Assembly: GCA_030765045.1 (NCBI GenBank)
Contig: CM060964.1
Location: 312,401,128 to 312,465,127 of the forward strand
Direction of reading: 5' to 3'
DNA length: 64,000 nt
Source: Tenodera sinensis
Taxonomy: Eukaryota > Arthropoda > Insecta > Mantodea > Mantidae
Part shown: positions 12,991-25,600 of the stretch, in pieces
Layout: every line of letters starts with the position of its first letter
Position numbering within the stretch: position 1 is the stretch's first letter
The notes under the pieces: generated by a model
What the model was told of the DNA's origin: nothing
The model's input: only the letters and a program-made list of their open reading frames with translations
The model's database searches: none
Made by a program: the position numbers and the translations under genes

Positions 12991-13626
12991 TGTATCCCAT
13001 TCCTGTTGCTGGTTTTTGTGTATTGCGGTATCTCAATTTAAATCATATTGCATTATCTATGATTTTAAGAATTCATCTTGGGATACGTCCTTCTTGAACA
13101 AATGTACTATTGATTGGATCCAGGAATAGTCTCCAGAAAATAGTTTTTATACATATGTGGAACTCTGCGGCAGTTTCGAGTAGATACTTTTTTCCAAACG
13201 CTCTCCTTTATAATCCAAGTTTCCATTTTAGCCCCAAGCAACTTGCTAACTTTAGGATTTCCCAGAGTCGATATCTTCTTTTTCGTACATAAGCCAAAAT
13301 TAGAAAGATTTTAACGTTAATCATTTTATGTGTAGAGAACTGTTAAATATATCGGAAAATCACAACAACGTAGAAACCGACAAGCGCCTGGCTGTTTAGG
13401 CACACTGCAACACTACATAGTCATGCACTCAGCCGCCCGAGCGCCTGCCGTTCCAACGCTGGGTCTTTAAATCCTTCTAAACCCTAAAACATATCACAAA
13501 TTACAAGGGTGTCTTCAATGCTTACGTGTCCATTGTCTGAAGTAGTTCTTAGTACCTATGGAAATACAATATATATTATATAACACATCTCAGACTCATT
13601 TCTCTTCCAGTATAAGCTGCAACTCT
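12991..13626. other. unannotated sequence
   Basis: There is no recognisable gene or repeat. Confidence 0.4.
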
Positions 13627-13885
13627 TGTTTACGCTCTTCTTACTACATACGGCACCACAGACGGCGATCACTGAGAATGCAATAAATGACACGATACTT
13701 GCGAAAGGAATTTTGGGATGGAAACGTTCCAAGCCTAAGTTTAGGGTAAGTCCTTGACATATATGAAGGTTGAGGAAAAACTGAGGAACCCCAATCAGGG
13801 AATGTGGTCCTTATAGAATTTAATCCGAGGACCTCGCATTCATAAGTCCGTACCTTAATGACTTCTGCCACCCATGTCGACATTG
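13627..13885 (-). mobile_element. old relative of SINE C
   Basis: The left end (tgtttacgctcttcttacta, then catacggcaccacagacggc) matches the 3' body of the SINE at 42061 (tgtttaacgcccgcttttac, then tacggcaccgcaggcggtg). The right half (aggacctcgcattcataagt) occupies the tRNA-like position but is heavily mutated. Confidence 0.55.
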
Positions 13886-14333
13886 CTTACCTAAATAATC
13901 CGTTATCCAGTTGTTCTTACCCATCAATAGCCGCCCGTATCTGGTCCGAATGCAAGCCAGCAATTCGATATTACATAAACTTGATATTATTAGAATCCAA
14001 TGTAGAAATTTCGACTCTACAGTGAGTTGTGTTGCAGGTTGGTGACCATTATTCTGATATGAAGCCAACTGATGCTTTAAGGAAACGTAGCTGCCGCCCT
14101 GTATTTACCTCCGTTAACATAAAATTACAAAGATATTGTAACACAGTGGCTATGACATAAGGTTAACGGGAGGCCGACGATAGGTAGTCAGATTGTAAAC
14201 AGATAAGCAGCGCATTCATGCAGCAAAAACATCAGAAGTACCTAGCCATATAAGTAGAATATCCTGGAAGTTTCTCTAACGTTTTAAAACCCTGCAGAAA
14301 TTTCCTCGGCTATGTATGTGAGCGCGCTAGTTG
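13886..14333. other. unannotated sequence
   Basis: Nothing recognisable. Confidence 0.4.
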
Positions 14334-14590
14334 AGTCGGCGAGTGAGTGACTGAGTGAGGAGTGAGTGAGTGAGTTAATGAGCGAGTGAGTACATTTCTG
14401 GTGCAACGAAAAGTGCGTGTTCTCCGCGCGAGTTGGTGACGACTGTGGCGAAGTTCAGTGAGTGCTGTTACTACAAGGGGTGAGATACGAGATACGTCTT
14501 GTAGTGAGTGCGAGTCAACCGTCCGGAAGAAGAGGCTACGTCGTGCTGCGTATTTCATTATGTCGCGAGGAAAGTGAAGTGAGAGTGACA
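14334..14590. repeat. (GAGT)-rich minisatellite with GC-richer flank
   Basis: From 14334 to about 14392 the sequence is an imperfect gagt/gagc repeat. A GC-richer flank follows to about 14590 with further gtgagtg strings. It could be a decayed 5' untranslated region of an element or a simple repeat; no frame or family is recognised. Confidence 0.5.
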
Positions 14591-14734
14591 ATTGGAACTA
14601 GTTTACATAAGTTATGCTTAAGCTAAGCGAAATTTCAGTGAAAGATAAACCACTGACAGTAAAAGCTGAGCTAGCTAACAGTTTAAAACTAGACAGTAAA
14701 AATATATATTATATCATTATATTATAATTAAACC

Positions 14735-15035
14735 TTAGGCGCAACAGCCCTTTCCGGGTCAAGGCCTACCGCCCGGCCGCTGCGTCCCCCCAACTATGCC
14801 CATCACAGGCGTCATGAGTGAGGTACAGTACTGAAGGTGGGACCTGGTCAGCATCCCGGTCCGTCCCGGCCGGTGAGGCGGTCTTTGAAATCACGGGCCG
14901 CTACTTCTCAAGTAACTCCCCAATAGGCACCCCAAGGACATAATGAGGCTGAGTGCACCTCGGACCAGATTTCCCAGCACCCGGGTAAGCAGCAACGCTA
15001 CCATCGCACTAAGGAGGTGACCCTACGCTATAATT
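14735..15035 (-). mobile_element. tRNA-derived SINE (family A), about 300 bp
   Basis: In reverse complement the element begins cctccttagtgcgatggtag, an A-box-like tRNA head. It continues through a shared body (ctcagcctcattatgtcctt, then gtagcggcccgtgatttcaa) and ends in an AT-rich tail (attataatata). Parts of the same body recur at 18255, 35157 and 51888. This copy is the most complete of the four. Confidence 0.75.
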
Positions 15036-16980
15036 AAGCATATTGATATTTCATAACAGGCGATCAAATTGTTGAAAATTTGGAAGTAAGATAAAAATCA
15101 TGACCAGATTTGGGGAACGTTAATTCACGTTCTTTCCATATATTCGCGTCCCTCTTCGCTGTCTAGTACTCCCTGTTTCACTAAATGCCTTCTGCATACA
15201 CAGCTAAATACTTCAGCCTACTTCACAACTTTTAAGTTTTTCACGCGCACTTTTAATTTTCAAGAACAGTACAGTTATATGGTAATTACGTTGTTCAGTG
15301 TGGATTTCATAACTCAGAAGGTAAGAGAATGTAAACAACAATATAAAATGTACCAGAGAGGATAGAGATGATAGTAAAAATAGGAGAAAGTTGAATAATT
15401 TTATGGCAAAAAGGAGTTGTTGGAAGTCATACGCAACAGGTAGCAGTAGCATTATCCAAGAGTGAGTGAAGAATAGCATGTCGTTTTGAATGGTTAAATC
15501 TAAAATTTATAATGTCACTAAATGTCAGTGTTACAAAAATTAGTATTAAACCACAATAAATTATGACAGGCGTGTTATAAGATAGTTGTATAATGCGACT
15601 ACCTTTATTGGAATAAAATATCTTTGCTCAGGCGAGAAATAAACCTATAGAAAAATGTAACAAGCCCTTCTTTCCAGGATCTGCACTTGATATAAATGGG
15701 TTGTAATGACAACACTGATGAGTAGATCAAGACGTCTACTGCCCTTATTTGGACCAGGAACACTTAAAATACGAAATGACACAGCAGATTAAAAAATTCA
15801 GATCTTCCTGATTTCCTTCTTTCTTTCTAGCGTGATATAGGTAACTAGAGTTGTACTCCACCAAAACTACGATTCATAAATGACGTAGTAAATTGTAGGA
15901 TTACCGGTACTATTGGAAGCGTAGGTAGGGAAAGAACCATAATTTAAATTACAACGAATTAAGAAATTCAATGAAAAATTCAAACGCAATGATCACCAAA
16001 AACAGTGATCATGACTTAGGTCAGTGTGATCAAGGTAAAAAGTGCACTTTTCGGTTCAAAATATTACTCGTGATCACTATAAGTGTCTTGGGTCTGAACT
16101 ATTAGACACTAATGTTCCGTAAGTTAAGGAGCCCTTTATATACCCTGTCTCAGTTTCGAGAAGGATCAAAGCTCAGCGCTTCCAGTTTCTAGAGGAAGTT
16201 AGTAAAGCATGATCACATAATGTAAACAACGGGATCGATATGAGGTAACGCCCGATAGGTATGCAATACACAGCAAACACGGGAGGACCAATTCTATTAG
16301 GAAAACTACCGTAGACTACACTATTACTTATAGTCCACGGTAGCCTACTAGTTTTGCAACTTTAGATATGACCAAATATCTTATTGACCATTACACTATA
16401 CATTCTCTGTATGTTTAGGTAGAGGAAAATCGCACCTTGCTGTAACGAATGAAATTATAGGCAAATAGTAGGGATTAAATCATTGAACATAAATTATGTG
16501 GTATACCTGCTCCATATTTATTCAATGAGTAACACAGTAATATCATTTAAAATTAGTATAATGCAGAAACATTGCTCGTTTAGATGTTACGACCCACTGA
16601 TTAGGTTATTTCACGGCACTTCATTTTCTACACAATGCAATACTCTTCTAGCAGTAAAGGCAGTACTCTACACCATACTAGTCCAAAACACATCCCATAA
16701 CAAGCTATATTTTGTTAGTAAAATTAGCACTAACACTAACTTATATTAAAAAGCAGACGGCCTACTTATCATAAAGCAAATGTGAATGGTCACTTAGGTT
16801 AGGTGTAAGCTACTTCCCAATGTATGCCTTTGCGGATTTACCTTCACAAAAAGCGCGGTGAAAATGCCTTTGCTCCGGAATGTTAAGACTTACACACTTG
16901 CCTAAGACCACTAGTAGCAAATGAAATACAAATGCAAATGGAGATGATACCGTGTAGGGAGGAAGTGGCGGAGAGAATAA
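15036..16980. other. unannotated sequence with a small hairpin
   Basis: There is no gene. About 16307-16355 can fold: ctaccgtagacta pairs with tagtccacggtag across a loop of about 12 bp. A weak match to the GTR head lies near 15820-15890 (gtactccaccaaaactacg). Confidence 0.4.
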
Positions 16981-17059
16981 AAGCTTGTGTGGCGAATCAG
17001 CGTCTTCCACAATTCGGCACATAATATACACTGCTCCGATGGGTTTACCAGTAGTACAC

Positions 17060-17061
<2 letters not shown>

Positions 17062-17127
<66 letters not shown>
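17062..17127. repeat. (GT)n microsatellite, 66 bp
   Basis: A pure GT array. The apparent His/Thr and Val/Cys proteins across it are translations of the repeat. Confidence 0.95.
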
Positions 17128-17128
<1 letters not shown>

Positions 17129-17204
17129 GTGTTTGCATATGTATATATACACACACATAAACACACATATGTTGTTTAATAAGTTGAGCACAGGTTAATA
17201 TAAA

Positions 17205-17740
17205 CATTTGTTTTGGAAATAAAAGATATAAATAACTAATAAATATTAATTTAAATAAAATTGATCAATTGATTTATAAAATAATAAAACCCATTAAAAT
17301 ATTAAATTAAAATATAAATAGAAACTTTTATTAATATTTAATGGATGAATATAAATAATATTTGTAAATATAATTTTACTAAATCACTTAAAGAATAAAT
17401 TACAATGAAATAAAGTAAATAATTGTACTGGATACCAGAACTTAAATTACGGGATACCGGTATATGTAAAATGCACTAGGAGTTACAATATATTTAATTT
17501 TAAGATATTTGGTTTAATATGTAGATTACAGTGGTAGCTGGGAGTCATCTGGACACCAGTATATATTGTCATATTATTTTGATTTGTATATGTAGGAGGA
17601 TATGTAGCCAGTTTTCTTTTTTAAATTGTATTTTGTTTTTGATTTGTTTCTTTCTTTTTCTTATTATATCTGAAAAAATTATTATTATATGTGTTTGATT
17701 TTATTAATAAAGTAATAATAATTTGGAATGCACGACGCTG
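17205..17740. other. very AT-rich tract
   Basis: Extremely AT-rich DNA made of taaata/attaaa strings, with no frame, motif or repeat unit that I can define. Confidence 0.6.
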
Positions 17741-18254
17741 TTTAGGAAACTAGGCAACGGGGAGGTGTATTTTATATTTTTATTTATTTGTCTTATATAG
17801 GCAAATATTTATCTTAAAACAGAGATTTCCATCTTTCATACTTTTCAAGCTACATGTTCCATTATTGCACACGCCCTTAGGGTAAAAACGTGTTAATTAG
17901 GCGACTTTCACTTGACCAAGGCATTAATTGCAGTTTTGAAAACTTTTGTATTGAATAACATTTACAGTTAAGATCTATTTAGCATATTCTTTGTTTTGAA
18001 ATCTTTGAAATAACAGGCATTGGTTTTTCAATATTTCTAAAATATTAATATTGCGTCGTTGGAAATGCTGAACTTCAATGCCACTTTTAGCATTTATTTG
18101 AACTTTCCTTTTTGATTTATGCCATTCACAAACAACGCTCGCGGAAAATTTTTTCTAACGATTTTATATTCGGATTCAGGGTACCTTAAGCTATAGTAGA
18201 GAAATTAAAAATGTAAGTTTTGACCAAAAAGATACAGATTTCGATTACCTAAAA
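17741..18254. other. unannotated sequence
   Basis: Nothing recognisable. Confidence 0.4.
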
Positions 18255-18440
18255 GCTAAATCCCTAGCGCTAGAGCCCAGGAAGGGCCTTGGCTTGCCAC
18301 TCAGCCGCTGCGTCCCCACCTCTTTCCACTACAGGCGTCATTGGTGGGGTGCAGTACTGGAGGGTGCGACGTGGTCAGCGCCCCGAGCCCTCCCGGACAG
18401 TTATGTGGCCTTCGCGACCAGGATTTCGATTATCACTCCC
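18255..18440 (-). mobile_element. SINE family A, partial
   Basis: The strings gccgctgcgtccccacctct, gtgcagtactggagggtgcg and ggtcagcgccccgagccctc follow the same order as in the copy at 14735. The tRNA-like head is missing. Confidence 0.7.
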
Positions 18441-19560
18441 ATTAAATTTATATGTAATTAATAATAATGAGTACTTCTCATTTTATTATTTTGAAGAGGA
18501 ATACCTGATTTACCCACAATAGGGAGATGTTTTGTTGAAAAGATAATAACAGAACAAAATTTCCATAGTCCGTTACTTCCTTAGGGAAGTGACTTGCAAT
18601 GCTTCCAAACAGCTCATATTTCAGCAATCATTTACATTGGATACAGATTATTATAATATAGGTATAACAAAACTGTTATGAAGCAGAATGTACTACTATC
18701 ATCCTTTTCCTGGAGTCCGCTGATGGAACTTTGAAGGAATCCCATTTGTGCTAGAACCAGCTGAAGTGAATGTTCACCATCAAGACATGCAGGTTATTAT
18801 GAAATATTCCTTCATATAAAACAACATATGTAGGATAATTCATACATGAAAATTAAAAAGGTTGCAGGAGCAGTGATAATATGCAGCGGGCAGTGAGGAC
18901 GACCATGATGATGTCGCCACATCGACCGGGCACCGCGGTGACGCAACATGGCTTTGCACTCACATCCTAAAGCTTTTAACCAAAATTTACTGCACTTTGT
19001 TAGAAACACGCGTACAGGGAGGGGGAAACAAAAAAATAAAAAACACTATTGTTAAGTATATGCTTTGTGGTGAGTTGTTTTACGTTCGGCGACCTTGGTG
19101 TATAAACTGCGTGCAGAAATGTAGTCTGGATTATGTGTGATGCACGGTCACATCAGACAGCATTCAGGGGTGTACATTTCCACTTTCTGAATACTGTAGT
19201 CAAGCTACAATACGATCGCAGATATGTTATTCTATTCTATAGGGAAACTAACAACCGAGACCCTATATTCAAAGGAAAAGAAGTAGGAAAGTAGAATATA
19301 TGCAAAGAGCAACATATTGGAAATTACACTGGTAACAGCATATAATATAAAATATATTCTTATATGTGGAGATCTGAAACAGAAATGTTGGACAGGACAA
19401 GAGAGCTAGCCAGTTAAACCAATTAGCACGTGCACTTGATCGGTAGCGAGAGATGGTGAAAGTAACAGCTTGTATGAGAGAGAGGACAGACAAGCCACAA
19501 TATACAGGGTGGGAGGTACTCCTTCGGCCACACGTTAACCAGGGATTCTGCAAGATGAGT
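18441..19560. other. unannotated sequence
   Basis: There is no gene. A GC-richer patch at about 18865-18965 (cgggcaccgcggtgacgc) is unexplained. A string acagggtgggaggtact at about 19504 resembles the ends of some insect transposons. Confidence 0.4.
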
Positions 19561-20027
19561 GTAACAAATATGTCCAATGCAATTATTGTCAATAAAGAGC
19601 CGTTTCGCTCCAAAAAAAAAAAAAAAATAGTTTCTGTCATATACTTGGAGTCATCTAGCTTCTTGACGAACGTGTATAAATTACTTATGTCACTAACCGT
19701 CGCGCAAACATTGTGTGCATAGTGCTCTAATGCATTTATACCTTAATTCGAATGAATTTAGTCACAATTTAATGTTAAAATGTGTCCACAGTTTAATTTA
19801 TAAAAGAGATTTGGAAATGTCACGTTAACATTAAATTGTGACTAAATTCATTCGCAACGTATTTTCACACAATGTCTGAGCGACAGTTCGTGAAATAATA
19901 AACCATTTATATCCATTATTTAAAAAAGCTAGATGGCTCCAAATATTCCAAATACTGGAAACAAATTATTTTTTTTCCGGCAAAACGGTTCTTTATTAAC
20001 AATAATTGTATTGGACATGTTTGTTAC
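19561..20027. mobile_element. foldback element with long inverted arms
   Basis: The arms 19561-19778 and 19825-20027 are inverted copies of each other. Outer ends pair as gtaacaaatatgtccaatgc against the reverse complement gtaacaaacatgtccaatac. The innermost 30 bp (19749-19778 against 19825-19854) are a perfect inverted match around a 46-bp loop. Arms diverge in the middle and contain short A and T runs. No coding sequence is inside. This is the structure of a foldback or MITE-like DNA element. The loop is too short for any gene, so it must depend on enzymes made elsewhere. Confidence 0.85.
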
Positions 20028-20224
20028 ATGACATGACATTAACAACTGCATGTAATGATTGCGACGAACTTTCATAGGACACTTTATGATTTGCGCAATG
20101 ACGATCCCAATAATTACAGTCTTGACTAGTCCGTGGGTTCTACCAAAATGTTACGACTTCCCGGTGAGCTTAGCAGGTAGGCAGGGGATTCAAGAATTCT
20201 GGTTACAAAACTCAACAAAATAAA

Positions 20225-20513
20225 CCGACAACTGCTATTGAAACACTTATCCACACCAGAAATAACTTCTATCCTAACATCAAGGAACTTTGAACTATCA
20301 TGTGCGTCATATCAGCAACAACATGCACAGCCAAACGATCATTTTCTAGTTTCAGGCGTGTGAAGACGTATCTAAGATCCAGTATGAAACAGGATAGACT
20401 GAATGGTTTAATTGCTGCTTAGCATCCACCGCAACATCGAGGTGACTTTGGAGGAGGTAGTTAGCCTTTTCGCAAAAAACATCCCAGGAGACTGCAGTTT
20501 CATTGACATGTAA
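20225..20513 (+). pseudogene. hAT-type transposase C-terminal domain fragment
   Basis: Reading on the plus strand gives PTTAIETLIHTRNNFYPNIK, then TAKRSFSSFRRVKTYLRSSM, then KQDRLNGLIAA. After a one-base frameshift it continues with LSIHRNIEVTLEEVVSLFAK and stops at 20511-20513. This is the hATC dimerisation region of ZMYM1-like hAT transposases, whose typical form is 'TATAERSFSTLRRLKTYLRSTM..ERLNGLALLSIHRDI'. One in-frame stop and one frameshift break it, and the RNase-H-like catalytic core upstream is not recognisable. A matching hAT terminal sequence is found 310 bp downstream. Dead copy; the identification of the domain is strong, the sub-family less so. Confidence 0.85.
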
Positions 20514-20821
20514 GTTACAACACAACACCCGATTAGTTTTTTCGTAGTACAGTTAATTTCTAGTTAAGTAAATTGTAAAATTCAATTAACTAATCACTAA
20601 GTGTACCTCTGGAATCTCTGGAATTTCAGGCGAATGTTCGAATGTCGTATCCATAGTAGGAGTATTTTCTAAACATTTGATCGGTGAGCCTGTGGCGGTT
20701 ACAAACAGTCTTCTTCCTAGATAGGTGGTAGCTGGTAGTTTACACATTATTTCTTTCAGTTACATATTTAGCTAGCCATGTTTTAGCATGCATTTAATTA
20801 TTCTGAAGTGGTAGTGGACCG

Positions 20822-20862
20822 GAACCGGGCCCCTCTATGGAATATTTCTAGATCCGCGCCTG
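20822..20862 (+). mobile_element. 3' end of the hAT element
   Basis: The string ends tctagatccgcgcctg at 20862. Its reverse complement, caggcgcggatctagaaata, has the CAGGGGCGGATCTAG form that caps ZMYM-like hAT transposons. The eight bases after it (gttggcgg) would be the target-site duplication; I could not find the partner because the 5' end is not identified. Confidence 0.65.
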
Positions 20863-22595
20863 GTTGGCGGTGTCGTCTTATTATCTTGTAGTTTGATGAT
20901 TCTATTAGCAATTTGACTTAGTTTTACTTCAGTATGGATAAAGTGATAGATGACGTGTCCCATAATGTGAAAATCGAAGACGCTTGAAAAAGCAGATGTA
21001 ACGAGCTAACACCGAAGAATCAAAATAGGGGAATGAGTTGGCACATACGGGCTATTAGGGATATAAGTGCAGAAAATTGCATTGCTAATTGAGAGTGGTG
21101 TAATGAACAACATAACATAAATATGTGCTTCATTTGTGGACCTGTAATTTTACTTATTAAGAGTAGTGTGTTTTCAGGTTGGTTAGTACTTTCAAGTGGG
21201 CGAAGCATACAAAAGCCATACGCGTTAATTTCCTCCACCCCCCCCCCCCCCCCCCGAGTGGCATAATGCAGATTAGACAGGCCTCGCGGTAACGAATGTT
21301 GTGTCCAAATTAAGTTCGAATGTTTTCTGTAAGTTCAAAAACTCCACACTAACTAGGGCAGCAGGTAAAAGCTTGAGGCACGAATCTCTTGAAGTAAAAC
21401 GGATAATCTATACTGACAGGCATTGCTCATTTCCAGCGCAATTACGGCTATGCCAAAAACGTCAGGGGGTAAACCATGGGACTGGTTTTATTGTAAAACT
21501 ATTAGGCAAAGACAAAAAACACATAATCCACCATAGTGAATAGATATGAAGGTACCATTTATCAAATATCTGCATTTATATCCCTAACATACCTTTGTGT
21601 GTACTTTTTTCTGCAAATGGTTAAAAAAAGTTGTGTGTATAAATGAGAAAAATCTATTGGGGTATTTCGTTCTAAAAAGTAGTAAATTGATGAGGCCAGA
21701 AAGTTTGCGGTGGGAAGTACCCATGTTGAAACGACATGTAGTGCTCTTGCAGAGTGGCGGAAGACTATATTCACAATTCTCTGCGAAGTGAGGTAAAGTT
21801 TGTCGACAAGATTTTGTACAGTGGCAACTGTACCGAATGAATTTCGGCAAAGATAGCAGAACCATCGGCTTCTGAAGGAATAAGTATAAGAAATAGTTTG
21901 GATATAAGCAGCTTAAGTGCAGATGAAGGAACTACTTTTAATAACCGCACATACTGTAGTATCACGATACATATATCACTATATGTTTGTTTTGTGATGG
22001 TTTTACTTACCGTACTTGTACTTTTGGCCACTTCTTTCAACATTGAGAGTTCATTTGTTTTCATAGCGGTCACATTGCACATGGAAAAGTCAACTTTTAA
22101 TCCATAACAACAATATTGGTGAGTACCAAAATTAGTTACATCGTGCAAAAACATAACGAAGTTCAAGGCGGGGCATGCAGTACTGGTTGTTCAAAACGCA
22201 TACAAACCAGTAGCAGTGAGGTATATACTCATCAGATGCATGCTGATGGATACTTGATGAAAAAGTCCCGAGGGCACGGGCGGTACTTGTTTGAGATAGT
22301 CAAGCAGTTCGCAACATGTTATTACAAATACGCAGTTATAACAGTCTTTGATGTGTGCGGTGGTTTGGTTGTTCGTTTCATTTTATTGCACTGTGGATCA
22401 CTTTCTGGTCAGCATCAGATACAATGGTAATTGTCAGAAAATGCATAGTAATATCACATAATTTGCATACAAAGGGTTTCAGTAGAGGATCATGCAGGTT
22501 ATGTATCTCTCATCCCTTTTTGGGCGCTAGCATTTCGTGTTTGATATCGATTTCGTTCTTCTGCTTCTAAGTCACTACTGTTGGATTCGAATAAT
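20863..22595. other. unannotated sequence with a C18 run
   Basis: An 18-bp C run is at 21238-21255. Open frames of 131 codons (21771-22166, minus) and 104 codons (22116-22430, plus) show no domain I recognise, and overlapping frames on both strands suggest chance. I see nothing else. Confidence 0.4.
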
Positions 22596-22754
22596 ACAGG
22601 GTAATTCAAAAAGCATGGTGCAAAAGTAAACCTTATTCATTTGTCACTAAGATGACACACAGAAACAAATGTCATACGAAATGGTAGCATTAATGCTTAA
22701 GTTTATATGAACATTACGTTGTAAATTTATGATACGAGCACTACGTAGAACACG

Positions 22755-23070
22755 ACAGATGTCAAACAGTTCGTTCACCAGCTCATGGTCCCTAGCAGGA
22801 CTGCAACGGGTTTCTAAATTAATAAATAATTCTAGGTACACGGCGATATCCAAAGCTGGACTCATGTCTCTAATTGCGCTTCCATTAAGTGTAACCAGAA
22901 GTACGAGTCAAGCTTCAGATATCACTGTGTACCTAGAACTATTTACTGATGTCCTGACCCGTTTGGTTTTTAGTTTAAGGGCGTTCAACTACTTGGTCAT
23001 CAGCACCTGACTCATTGCATTCCTGCTAGGGACCAAAAGCTGCTGAACAGACTGTACAACATTTCTTGCT
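22755..23070. mobile_element. foldback element interrupted by family D
   Basis: The left arm (22755-22852) and the right arm (22916-23070) are inverted copies. Examples are tggtccctagcaggactgca against tggtccctagcaggaatgca, and aattctaggtacacggcgat against agttctaggtacacagtgat. The right arm is longer only because a family D piece is inserted in it. A transposon-end-like string, acagggtaattcaaaaagca, lies upstream at about 22598 and may mark a larger element. Confidence 0.75.
22963..23013 (-). mobile_element. family D retroposon 3' end
   Basis: The piece ggtttttagtttaagggcgt, then tacttggtcatcagcacc, matches the other three family D copies. It interrupts the right arm of the foldback; the left arm, which lacks it, shows the uninterrupted state. 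Confidence 0.7.
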
Positions 23071-23337
23071 AGATGCATTCCCAACATTGGAAATCAGTTG
23101 TTCTTTCACACTAATCGCGTGTAGGATAAGGTTGTAACGGTAGACTCAGACTTTCCAACCTTGCCCGGTACAATTTATTTTCTTTGATTGATCTATACAG
23201 GTGAACAGTTGAACCCGCGGACATACAGCACTGTATTTCGCCATTAGGGTATGTTATCACATATGAATTTTAGATCTCCTAGTGGTTTACTGGTAAAAAT
23301 GCGAGACAGTTGGAGAATTTAATGCCTTGCCAGCATT

Positions 23338-23450
23338 TTGCCACGGTAGCTCAGTTGGTAAAAGCGACCGCATGGAGACTGGAAGATCTGGTTCAGATAC
23401 CGTATATAACATTGAATTTTCAGTCTGATTCTCCTGTCCAATGTTCTCGG
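23338..23450 (+). mobile_element. tRNA-derived SINE head (family S)
   Basis: The string ccacggtagctcagttggta is a good A box (tagctcagttgg), and ggttcagatac about 50 bp later is a weakened B box. The acceptor stem does not pair, and SINE-like sequence follows, so this is not a working tRNA gene. Confidence 0.6.
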
Positions 23451-25239
23451 TTATCACTCTAGTGCACCAGAGTACATTGCTTTAAATCATCCAGGTCATG
23501 TGGTAATGACTGCACTAGCTCGATGCTCGATGTCTCTTTTTTTAACTCCTTAAAAATGACGCTCCGTTCCTCTCCACTATCTCCCTCGACATTTTTGGGC
23601 ATCCAGAACTTTTACTGGAGCACATCCAGTGGACTGAAACTTCTACCCAACATGAAATGCAGTTCCTATGTCGGCGCAAATTACATCATAGTATCTGGGC
23701 GACCAAGCTTCGCTCGGCTTTTCTTTTCTTTCCTTTCCTTTTTTTAATAGTGTTTTTGGGTGGAGATACTTATTTAAATAAACTTGAAAAGCAAAATGTT
23801 AACTAAACTTAAATTTTCATCCTCATTGTTGGTATTTGTTCGCCAGGCTGATCAGTCACCGAACATTGCTAAAAAGAATGTGTGGAAGAACCAAAGGGAA
23901 ACTAATATTCAAGAAGTCAAGTAATTCAAAGAAGGCTTCAGCAGACACTCTCACAGACACACTTCTCATTTCACGAAGTAGCACCCCCTCTCCATACGCA
24001 TGTGCTTACTGCAGGGGAAAGCAAAATTCGTTAAAACCTGGAGGAAGGTCCCCTGGGACGCTAGGCAGCATGTGGGACATAAGGAATTACTCGCCAGCGT
24101 TGCCAGATGCTCGATTCGTGCCTGCTTTCCCCTTATCGGCGACGACTTGCAGGCTAATTCCATTTTCCCCTCCTTTGCCTCGCCAACAACTTACTCCAAC
24201 TGCAACTGACGAGGTTTCTAACTGCCTTTTGCGAATAAATGGGGGCAGCAGCGGCCGGCGAGAGCTTGCGAATCATAACGTTTGTATTATGTTCTTGATA
24301 CACAGCCAAAGTTCTGACAGCGCAATAATAGGTGTAATGTTAATTTTTTTCTCCAATCTGGTGCAGTGAGATCGACAGTGCTGAATATCCTTTTCTTTAT
24401 CAGTTATCTGCTCTATGGTGGCATAGTGAGTGAGTGATACGTCACACGTTTCAACTGTTTCGATCGCCTCGCAGTATTTTGTCTTTCTAAATCGCAACTG
24501 TGCAGTGCAATGCATCTAAATTATAGATCACCTGAAGTGTGTGTACTGTGTCACGTATGGGTAAGGATACTTAGTTTCAAGTCTACCAGAATGCTAAGGA
24601 TCCAAGAAAAGCATCATCTCAAGTAACTCATTAAATCCCTAATAATATTGACTGCGCTTCTGTTCACAGATAAATGTCCTAATATAAAGTTAAAAGATAA
24701 CGTGAAATAAAATCTTAATGCATTTCAACTTAATTTATAAAATATTCAATTAGTCGTATGTTTTGGTAACTGTGTCTGTATCATAAATATCTTTGAACGA
24801 CCAACACGTTTGGGTTGAGAAGTATTGTGAAGATGCCATCTAAAGTATAAATCCCACAAACGTTATTTTTTTCGATAAATTTAAACTACGTATAACGAAA
24901 CATCAGATGTACATGTTTTGCTTTCAGTTCTTTCATGGCCATGTAGTAAACTCGGATTGACGTTAATTGTGGGCATTTCATCAGCACTTTGTAGTTATAT
25001 CTTAAATGACGGGTTTAGTTCTGTACTAGATGCATATTTCTTTCCAACATAGAGCTTCCCCAGTTTAAGGAACACGTGCAAGTCTGATGCCAACACATGT
25101 TTGCACTGTAACAACGTGATTCGTGAATAATCCATGTTATCGCAAAATGTATCCATGAAAGAATGGCTGGCTTTGAAAACAAGACTACAACGGAAATGCT
25201 ACAGCAATATGTGGTAATTTCAAGACCAGTCGCATAACC
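23451..25239. other. unannotated; GC-richer block at 23950-24260
   Basis: The longest open frame here without repeats is 23836-24369 (178 codons, no ATG at its left end). It coincides with a GC-richer block that includes gggggcagcagcggccggcg. Its translation shows no recognisable domain, and overlapping frames exist on both strands. It could be a conserved noncoding block, an untranslated exon or chance. Confidence 0.35.
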
Positions 25240-25600
25240 GAAAAAATAAAATGTCAAATAAATACAAAACTTGGCACTTAAGTGTGGTATATTCAAAAGA
25301 TGCGACACAAAGATTTTCAAGAGAATCCATCTACCACACTGTCCTTTAAATAGAGGATTTTTCGAAATTTTAGATTTTCTCAAAAATCTCTTTTTTCAAT
25401 TTTGATTAAAATTTTATACATTTTAGATATTTACATAATAAGTAAAATCTATATCTTTAATTCTCTGTAAATAGCCTGAGAAGCCCACTTCATTCTGTAG
25501 GAATGTTGTTTCATAATATTGTATAACTTCTAGGTAAACCATAAGAGATCGAGATAAACGTACTGCATAGAACACGTCGAATTCTATAAAACACACAATT
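25240..25600 (+). repeat. GTR-family repeat, body only
   Basis: The strings gatgcgacacaaagattttc, attttgattaaaattttata and taggtaaaccataagagatc are in the family's usual order. Head, GT array and tail are missing. Confidence 0.7.

Noticed and set aside
16810..17207. His/Thr-rich and Val/Cys-rich open frames
   Set aside because: They are created by the GT array at 17062-17127. Similar frames at 29802-30120, 49931-50266, 52723-53163 and 62862-63164 were rejected for the same reason.
23338..23405. Possible tRNA gene
   Set aside because: A-box and B-box-like strings exist, but the acceptor and T arms do not pair and SINE-like sequence follows; treated as a SINE head. The same applies at 42230-42300.
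23836..24369. Open frame of 178 codons as a real gene
   Set aside because: No ATG at its left end, no recognisable domain, overlapping frames on both strands, and no splice context that stands out. Kept only as a GC-richer block.
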